DNA of 11,868 bases from JAOTWJ01 sp036398175 (lineage in GTDB: Bacteria; Gemmatimonadota; Gemmatimonadetes; Gemmatimonadales; GWC2-71-9), in assembly GCA_036398175.1 (NCBI GenBank), contig DASWHL010000053.1, positions 1 to 11,868 on the forward strand. The letters run 5' to 3'. The notes beneath the pieces are model-generated. The model was not told the origin of the DNA. It did no database searches and was given only the letters and a program-made list of their open reading frames with translations. This document shows, one piece after another, positions 6,920 through 11,868 of the stretch (its first letter is position 1; every line of letters starts with the position of its first letter). The position numbers and the translations under genes were made by a program.

Positions 6920-9900
6920 ATGTCTCGCTCTTTTGGTGTTGTGGCTCTTCTCTTCTGGGGCCTCACGAGCGCCGCCCAGGCGCAGGTGGACGCCCGCATG
7001 TTTCGCTACCCCGACGTCTCGCGCACGCACATCGCGTTCGTTTACGCCGGCGACATCTGGATCGTGCCCAAGGACGGCGGGACCGCGAGCCGCCTGAGCT
7101 CGCCACCCGGGGAGGAGCAGTACCCCCGGTTTTCGCCGGATGGATCCGAGATCGCGTTCAGCGGCAACTACGACGGCAACGTGGACGTCTACGTGATGCC
7201 GGCCATGGGCGGCCCTGCCCGGCGGATCACCCATCACCCGTTACCGGACCGGCTGCTCGACTGGACCCCGGACGGCCGGCGCCTCCTGATGGCGTCGCGG
7301 CGCGCCAGCGGGATCCCGGTGAGCCACCTCTACCTCGTGGACGCCGTCGGAGGGCTGCCGGAGCGGCTGCCCGCGCCCTACGGCGAGATCGGGGCGATCT
7401 CCCCGGACGGCCGGCGCCTGGCGTATACGACCAAGGACGTGAGCACGCGCACCTGGAAGCGGTACCGCGGCGGCCTGGCGCCCGACATCTGGGTGTTGGA
7501 CCTGCGCACGCGCGACGCCCGCAACGTGACGACCGATCCCGCCAACGACGAGCACCCCATGTGGCACGGAGAGACGCTGTACTTCCTCTCCGCCCGCGGG
7601 CCCGAGCAGCGCAGCAACATCTGGAAGCTGGATCTTGCGGCCGGCGCGGCGCAGCAGGTGACGCGCTTCACCGACGTGGACGTGTCCTGGCCGGCCATCG
7701 GCCCGCAGGACATCGTGTTCCAGGCGGGCGGCAGGCTCTACCTGCTCGATCTGGCCACCGAGCGGCAGCGGGAAGTCCCGGTGGCGGTGGTGACCGATCT
7801 CGCCACGCTGCGGCCGCGGACGGAGAATGTGTCCGGCCTGCTCCAGTGGGTCGGCGTCTCGCCGCAGGGCAAGCGGGCGGCGGTCCAGGCCCGCGGTGAT
7901 CTCTTCACGCTTCCCGCGGAGCACGGCCCGGCGCTCCAGCTCACCCGGTCGTCCGGGGTCGCCGAGCGGTATCCGGCGTGGTCGCCGGACGGGAAACACA
8001 TCGCGTACTGGACGGACCGGTCCGGCGAGTACGAGCTGGCGCTCCGCGCGGCGGACGGTTCGGGCGAGGAGCGCGTCGTGACGACGCTCGGCCCGGGGTA
8101 CCGCTACCGGCCGTTCTGGTCGCCCGACAGCAAGAAGATCGCATTCCTGGATCACGCCCAGGTGATCCGGATCGTGGACGTCGAGAGCGGCGGGCTCACG
8201 CCGGTGGACACCGGGCTCACGTGGCTGCACGGCCAGCGCCAGGGGTTCGAGGTGAGCTGGTCCGCCGACAGCCGCTGGTTGGCCTACGCGCGCGGCCTGC
8301 CTACGGGGAACAGCGTGATTCTCCTGTTCGACACGCAGGGGGGGACGCGGCACCAGGTCACGTCCGGCTACTACAACGACTTCGGTCCCGCGTTCGATCC
8401 GGACGGGAAGTACCTCTACTACCGCTCCAACCGCAACCTCGAGGTCATCTACTCGGACTTCGACGCGACGTGGATCTACCCGAACGCCACGCGGCTCGTG
8501 GCGGCGCCGCTGCGCGCGGACGTACCGTCACCGCTGCCGCCCCGCAGCGATGACGAGGCGGAGAAAGCGGACACGGCCAGGAAGGCGGACACGACGGCCA
8601 CGGTGGTCACGATTGACGTCGCGGGATTCGAGGCACGGGCGGTGCCGCTGCCGCCCAAGGCGGGCAACTACGGGTCGCTCCGCGCCGTGTCCGGCAAGCT
8701 CCTGTATCTCCGGTTCCCACGGTCCGGGTCCGGAGACGAAAACGCGACGCTCGCCTATTTCGACTTCGCCGAGCGTGAAGAGAAGACGGTGCTGAGTCCC
8801 GTGAGCAACTACGAGGTGTCGGCGGACCGGAAGAAGCTGCTCGTGGGGTACCGGAATCAGTGGGCCATCGTGGATCTCAAGCCCGCCCAGAAGATGGACA
8901 AGCGGCTGGCGACGGCGGGGCTCGAGACGGTCGTGGACCCGCGCGAGGAATGGCGCCAGGTGTTCACGGACGTGTGGCGGACGTACCGCGACGTGTTCTA
9001 CGACGAGAGCCTGCACGGGCTCGACTGGCCCGCGCAGCGCGAGCATTACGGTCGCATGCTGAAGGACGCCGTCACGCGGTGGGACGTGAACTTCGTGATC
9101 GGCGAGCTGATCGCCGAGGTCAACGCGTCGCACACGTATGTGGGGGGCGGCGATACCGAGACGCCCCGCAGCCGGCAGGTGGGCCTGCTGGGCGTGGACT
9201 GGGCGCTGGACCGCGGCGCGTTCCGGATCGCGCGCATCGTCCGCGGCGCGGCGTGGGACCTCGAGGCGCGGTCGCCGCTTTCGCAGCCGGGGGTGAACGT
9301 GCGGGAAGGGGACTACGTGCTGGCGGTGAATGGCATGCCGCTCGACGCGCGCCGCGATCCGTATGCCGCGTTCGAGGGACTGGCCGGCGTCACCGTCCGG
9401 CTCACCGTGAACGACCGCCCGACGCTCGCGGGCAGCCGGCAGGTGCTGGTGGAGACGCTGGGCAGCGAGAGCCGCCTGCGCAACCTCGAATGGATCGAGG
9501 CCAACCGGAAGAGCGTCGAAGACGCCACCGGCGGACGTGTGGGATACGTCTACGTCCCCAACACCGGCGTGTTTGGTCAAACCGAGCTGGTCCGCCAGTT
9601 CAACAGCCAGATGCTCAAGGATGGGCTGATCATTGACGAGCGCTGGAACGGCGGCGGCCAGTTGGCCGACCGTTTCATCGAGATGATGAACCGCACGTGG
9701 GTCACACGGATCTACTTCCGGAACGGCATGACCCAGACGGTGCCGGGCGTGAACCATCTGGGAGCCAAGGTGATGCTGGTGAACGGCTGGGCGGGCTCGG
9801 GCGGCGACGCCTTCCCGTGGTTCTTCCAGACGCTCGAGGTGGGTCCGGTGATCGGCGAGCGCACGTGGGGCGGGCTGATCGGCCCGGCCAGCGGGCATCA

Positions 9901-10132
9901 GACCATTGACGGCGGCTTCTTCACGGCCCCGCCGGGGCGCCTGTACGGCCCCGATGGGAAGTGGTTCGCGGAGGGGCACGGCATTGATCCCGACATCCCC
10001 GTCGTGGACGACCAGGGCGCGATGGCCAAGGGGGCGGATCCGCAGCTCGAAGCGGGGATCGCCGAAGTCCTGCGCCTGATCCGCGAGCACCCGGTTGGCC
10101 TGCCGGGACGGCCGGCGTTCGAGCGGCGGTAG
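6920..10132 (+). CDS. Exported tricorn-like serine protease (S41 family)
   Basis: A 1,070-aa protein, about the length of archaeal tricorn. Residues 1-22 are a signal peptide (VVALLFWGLTSAAQAQ), so unlike cytosolic archaeal tricorn it is exported. Beta-propeller repeats of the PD40 type carry SPDG-like motifs near 72, 116, 161, 314, 355, 401, 447 and 493. A charged, probably flexible segment lies at about 542-562 (Asp/Lys/Ala/Thr). The tricorn core follows at about 675-750, with NASH (735-738) supplying the Ser-His pair of the charge relay. A PDZ domain lies at about 752-830 (GVNVREGDYVLAVNG). The S41 catalytic domain runs to about 1055, with the nucleophile Ser960 in GWAGSGGDAFP and Glu1018 in FAEGHGIDPDI. 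The start is supported by GGAAGGA five bases before the ATG. It probably degrades polypeptides outside the cytoplasm and would feed peptides to the divergent M28 aminopeptidase. Confidence 0.95.
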   Translation: MSRSFGVVALLFWGLTSAAQAQVDARMFRYPDVSRTHIAFVYAGDIWIVPKDGGTASRLSSPPGEEQYPRFSPDGSEIAFSGNYDGNVDVYVMPAMGGPARRITHHPLPDRLLDWTPDGRRLLMASRRASGIPVSHLYLVDAVGGLPERLPAPYGEIGAISPDGRRLAYTTKDVSTRTWKRYRGGLAPDIWVLDLRTRDARNVTTDPANDEHPMWHGETLYFLSARGPEQRSNIWKLDLAAGAAQQVTRFTDVDVSWPAIGPQDIVFQAGGRLYLLDLATERQREVPVAVVTDLATLRPRTENVSGLLQWVGVSPQGKRAAVQARGDLFTLPAEHGPALQLTRSSGVAERYPAWSPDGKHIAYWTDRSGEYELALRAADGSGEERVVTTLGPGYRYRPFWSPDSKKIAFLDHAQVIRIVDVESGGLTPVDTGLTWLHGQRQGFEVSWSADSRWLAYARGLPTGNSVILLFDTQGGTRHQVTSGYYNDFGPAFDPDGKYLYYRSNRNLEVIYSDFDATWIYPNATRLVAAPLRADVPSPLPPRSDDEAEKADTARKADTTATVVTIDVAGFEARAVPLPPKAGNYGSLRAVSGKLLYLRFPRSGSGDENATLAYFDFAEREEKTVLSPVSNYEVSADRKKLLVGYRNQWAIVDLKPAQKMDKRLATAGLETVVDPREEWRQVFTDVWRTYRDVFYDESLHGLDWPAQREHYGRMLKDAVTRWDVNFVIGELIAEVNASHTYVGGGDTETPRSRQVGLLGVDWALDRGAFRIARIVRGAAWDLEARSPLSQPGVNVREGDYVLAVNGMPLDARRDPYAAFEGLAGVTVRLTVNDRPTLAGSRQVLVETLGSESRLRNLEWIEANRKSVEDATGGRVGYVYVPNTGVFGQTELVRQFNSQMLKDGLIIDERWNGGGQLADRFIEMMNRTWVTRIYFRNGMTQTVPGVNHLGAKVMLVNGWAGSGGDAFPWFFQTLEVGPVIGERTWGGLIGPASGHQTIDGGFFTAPPGRLYGPDGKWFAEGHGIDPDIPVVDDQGAMAKGADPQLEAGIAEVLRLIREHPVGLPGRPAFERR

Positions 10133-10201
10133 CAGCTGACCGCGTCGGCCGATCGGCCCGGGGGCGGCTCGTGGTTCGCCCGCCTGCTGCTCCCGGGCTT
10201 C

Positions 10202-11260
10202 GTGTTCCAGTCGCTCGTCATCGCGGGCGGCTACGGCACCGGGCGGGAGATCGTGGAGTTCTTCCTGCGCCTGGGGCCCGCGCGCGGCCTGCTCGCCATG
10301 CTCGTGGCCACGGCCGTCTGGAGCGCGGTGGGCGCCGTGAGCTTCGAGTTTGCCCGCACGTTCCGGCATTACGACTACCGCACGTTCTTCCGCGAGCTGC
10401 TGGGGCCCGCCTGGGTCCTGTTCGAGATCTGCTATCTCGCGCTGCTCGCCATCGTCCTGGCGGTGATCGCCGCGGCGGCGGGCGGCATGCTGCGCGACAC
10501 GTTCGGGCTGCCGTACGCCGTGGGCGTCGTGGGGATCATCCTGGCCATCGGCGTCCTCGTGTTTGCCGGCACCCGGGCCATCGAGCGGGCGCTCGCGGGC
10601 TGGTCGTTCGTGCTCTACGCCGCCTACGTGCTGCTGTTCGTCTGGAGCCTCCGGCTGGCCGGCGGCGTCGGCGACCTCGGCGCGGCGGGCCCGGCGGTGC
10701 CCGGCGGATTCCCGGTCGCGGGGCTCAGATACGCGGCGTACAACCTGGCCATCATCCCCGCCGTGCTGTTCACGCTGCGGCACGCCCGGTCCCGGCGGGA
10801 CGCCGTCACCGCCGGCCTCCTGGCCGGCCCCATCGGCATGATCCCGGGGTTGCTGTTCTACCTGGCCATGGTCCCCCACTATCCCGGCATCACCGACTCC
10901 GTGGTGCCCGCGGCGTTCCTGCTTCAAATCCTGGACGTCCCGTGGTTCCTGATCGCCTTTCAGGTGGTGCTCTTCGGTACCCTGATCGAGACGGGAACCG
11001 GCATGATCCACGCGGTGAACGAACGTGTCGCCGTGCTGCTGTCCGAGCGGGGCAGGAGCCTGCCCCGGCTGTTCCGGCCGGCCGCCGCCGTCGTGCTGCT
11101 GGTGGGAGCGGCCGGTCTCGCGCGCTTTGGGCTCGTGGCGCTGATCGCCAGGGGCTACGGCACGCTGACCTGGGCGTTTCTGGCGGTCTACGTGGCGCCG
11201 GTCCTGACTTGGGGCGTCTGGCAGCTCCGCCGGCAGGGGCGCAGAGTGGTACCGGAGTAG
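10202..11260 (+). CDS. YkvI-like multi-pass membrane protein (APC/LeuT-type transporter relative)
   Basis: From the GTG at 10202 the protein is 352 aa. It opens with FQSLVIAGGYGTGREIVEFF, a motif I recognise from YkvI-type membrane proteins (distant relatives of amino-acid permeases), and has about nine further hydrophobic segments (roughly 28-50, 68-95, 105-125, 132-150, 176-193, 204-224, 235-262, 292-312, 316-341). The substrate is unknown. The start is doubtful: the frame is open for 69 bases upstream to the TAG that ends the protease gene, encoding SWFARLLLPGFVFQS, which completes the first membrane helix. That stretch holds no in-frame ATG, GTG or TTG, and the GTG at 10202 has no Shine-Dalgarno. 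A CTG at 10136 could be the true start. It is probably co-transcribed with the protease gene, suggesting a role in uptake of its products. Confidence 0.82.
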   Translation: MFQSLVIAGGYGTGREIVEFFLRLGPARGLLAMLVATAVWSAVGAVSFEFARTFRHYDYRTFFRELLGPAWVLFEICYLALLAIVLAVIAAAAGGMLRDTFGLPYAVGVVGIILAIGVLVFAGTRAIERALAGWSFVLYAAYVLLFVWSLRLAGGVGDLGAAGPAVPGGFPVAGLRYAAYNLAIIPAVLFTLRHARSRRDAVTAGLLAGPIGMIPGLLFYLAMVPHYPGITDSVVPAAFLLQILDVPWFLIAFQVVLFGTLIETGTGMIHAVNERVAVLLSERGRSLPRLFRPAAAVVLLVGAAGLARFGLVALIARGYGTLTWAFLAVYVAPVLTWGVWQLRRQGRRVVPE

Positions 11261-11261
11261 C

Positions 11262-11278
11262 CGCGCGCCCGGCGCGCG
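11262..11278 (+). terminator. Short GC-only hairpin between the two membrane-protein genes
   Basis: CGCGCGCC (11262-11269) and GGCGCGCG (11271-11278) are exact reverse complements, giving six usable pairs with a five-base loop. It begins two bases after the transporter stop and has no T-run. It is either a weak terminator or a hairpin that tunes expression of the next gene. Confidence 0.35.
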
Positions 11279-11287
11279 TGCATCTTC

Positions 11288-11701
11288 GTGCCCGGTATGT
11301 GGACCCCCCTCAGGATCGTCGCCGGCCTGGTGCTGCTGGCCCTCGACGCCTGGTTCCTCAGCCGGCCCGTCCCGGTTGGCGGGCCGGACGATCCCCCGTG
11401 GCGCCGGATCGCGCGCTCGGCCGCCATGACGCTGGTCGTGGCCATCGGCCTGCCGCTCGCCGGCCTCACCCTGCTGTTCGGGGCGTCCCTCTGGAAGGTG
11501 CTGCTCGCGGGGTGGGTCTGGGTCCTCGGTGGCGGCGTGCTGGGCTTCGGCGCCGCCTTCCTCTGGGAGCTGGGGACCGCCCGGCTCCGGCCCGAGGTCC
11601 GGGAACCCGCGGGCCGCGTGATCTTCTGGACGTTCTTCGTACTCGGCGGCCTGGGCCTGGTCCTCATCGCCGTCCGCTGGCTGGGAAGCCGGAGCCTTTG
11701 A
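11288..11701 (+). CDS. Small hypothetical membrane protein
   Basis: Up to 137 aa with three or four predicted membrane segments: about 8-25 (LRIVAGLVLLALDAWFL), 46-66, 68-93 and 111-130, the last ending in a basic tail. A short polar stretch (about 27-42) separates the first two. I do not recognise the family. The start is either GTG 11288 or ATG 11297, three codons later; neither has a clear ribosome binding site, and a GC hairpin sits just upstream. It follows the transporter gene by under 40 bases on the same strand, so it is probably in the same transcript. Base composition and frame bias match its neighbours. The gene call is moderately sure; a function cannot be given. Confidence 0.6.
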   Translation: MPGMWTPLRIVAGLVLLALDAWFLSRPVPVGGPDDPPWRRIARSAAMTLVVAIGLPLAGLTLLFGASLWKVLLAGWVWVLGGGVLGFGAAFLWELGTARLRPEVREPAGRVIFWTFFVLGGLGLVLIAVRWLGSRSL

Positions 11702-11702
11702 C

Positions 11703-11737
11703 GATTGCCGATTGCCGATAGCCGATGGCCGATGGTC
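11703..11737. repeat. Five tandem GATNGCC-type heptamers
   Basis: Five consecutive seven-base units read GATTGCC, GATTGCC, GATAGCC, GATGGCC and GATGGTC. They begin directly after the stop of the small membrane-protein gene. The gradual drift of the fourth and sixth bases across units suggests a decaying tandem array. Inverted copies follow at 11745-11771. Confidence 0.75.
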
Positions 11738-11771
11738 CCAGGATCCATCGGCAATCGGTTTTCGGCTATCG
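11708..11771. terminator. Foldback of heptamer repeats, probable bidirectional terminator
   Basis: Several exact inverted pairs exist: CCGATTGCCGAT (11708-11719) with ATCGGCAATCGG (11747-11758), CGATAGCCG (11716-11724) with CGGCTATCG (11763-11771), and GCCGATGG (11728-11735) with CCATCGGC (11745-11752) around a nine-base loop. A TTTT run follows at 11759-11762. The element lies between two converging genes, where a shared terminator is expected. The TAG of the minus-strand gene (11766-11768) falls inside the last inverted unit. Confidence 0.6.
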
Positions 11772-11868
11772 CGCCGGCGCCCCCTGATTCACGCGCAGCT
11801 CCCGCACGACCAGCTCGATGTTCATGCCGCCGTCTCCGCCCATCATCTGCTCCATTTGCGCGAGCCGG
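11766..11868 (-). CDS. C-terminal end of an unidentified protein, cut by window edge
   Basis: The last 33 codons of a minus-strand gene, entering from the right edge and ending at TAG (11766-11768). The translation begins RLAQMEQMMGGDGG and continues MNIELVVRELRVNQGAPAR. The region reads as a plausible soluble or beta-rich end with a Met/Gly-rich link, but is too short to assign. The frame stays open to the edge and the coding-like third-position GC favours a real gene. It converges with the small membrane-protein gene. Confidence 0.5.
   Translation of the reverse strand, partial: RLAQMEQMMGGDGGMNIELVVRELRVNQGAPAR

Noticed and set aside
6748..6999. N-terminal extension of the M28 peptidase by 84 codons
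   Set aside because: It has no homology features, would bury the lipoprotein signal peptide internally and would overlap the start of the divergent protease gene.
8528..11011. An 827-codon minus-strand open frame
   Set aside because: It is antisense to the protease and transporter, both with clear motifs. Its His/Gln/Arg/Asp-rich composition is that of an antisense shadow in high-GC DNA.
10171..11721. A 516-codon plus-strand frame starting at GTG 10171, preceded by GGGGGCGG
   Set aside because: It overlaps the transporter in another frame, gives an Arg/Pro/Ala-rich sequence without membrane segments or motifs, and runs on through the next gene.

Overview
This window is GC-rich DNA from an uncultured-type bacterium, most likely Gemmatimonadota or a similar Gram-negative lineage. 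That placement is inferred from gene content: a very large Oar-type TonB-dependent receptor with a glycine-rich C-terminal tail, an exported tricorn-like protease and an M28 lipoprotein peptidase, all with strong G/C third positions. No rRNA, tRNA, CRISPR array or insertion sequence was seen.

Layout. (1) 1-1238 is an accessory patch. A cassette-like hypothetical gene (78-830, minus) has visibly lower GC than the rest. Beside it is a truncated C-terminal piece of an integron integrase (930-1016, minus), then about 220 bases with no recognisable gene. (2) 1239-6747 holds two minus-strand genes, a 1,240-aa outer-membrane receptor and a 538-aa M28 lipoprotein metallopeptidase. A strong hairpin (5062-5109) lies between them. 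(3) 6748-6919 is a divergent promoter region with a TTGACA box and a 22-base near-palindrome. (4) 6920-11701 runs on the plus strand: a 1,070-aa secreted tricorn-like protease, a YkvI-like multi-pass membrane protein and a small membrane protein. (5) 11702-11868 holds tandem GATNGCC heptamers that fold back on inverted copies, then the 3' end of a minus-strand gene cut by the window edge.

Working together (inference): the receptor, the lipoprotein aminopeptidase, the exported tricorn-like protease and the permease-like protein fit a protein/peptide scavenging locus. Extracytoplasmic proteases would cut polypeptides, M28 would trim peptides, and the membrane proteins would handle uptake. The sequence does not prove co-regulation; the shared divergent promoter region of the two peptidase genes is the best hint.

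I do not see a clear new defence or mobile system. The points most worth a second look are the integron-integrase remnant beside a low-GC cassette-like gene, a receptor carrying a Spy-like helical tail beyond its last barrel strand, and a transporter gene whose conserved N-terminus has no ordinary start codon and is separated from the upstream protease by a single in-frame TAG. The heptamer foldback also deserves attention.
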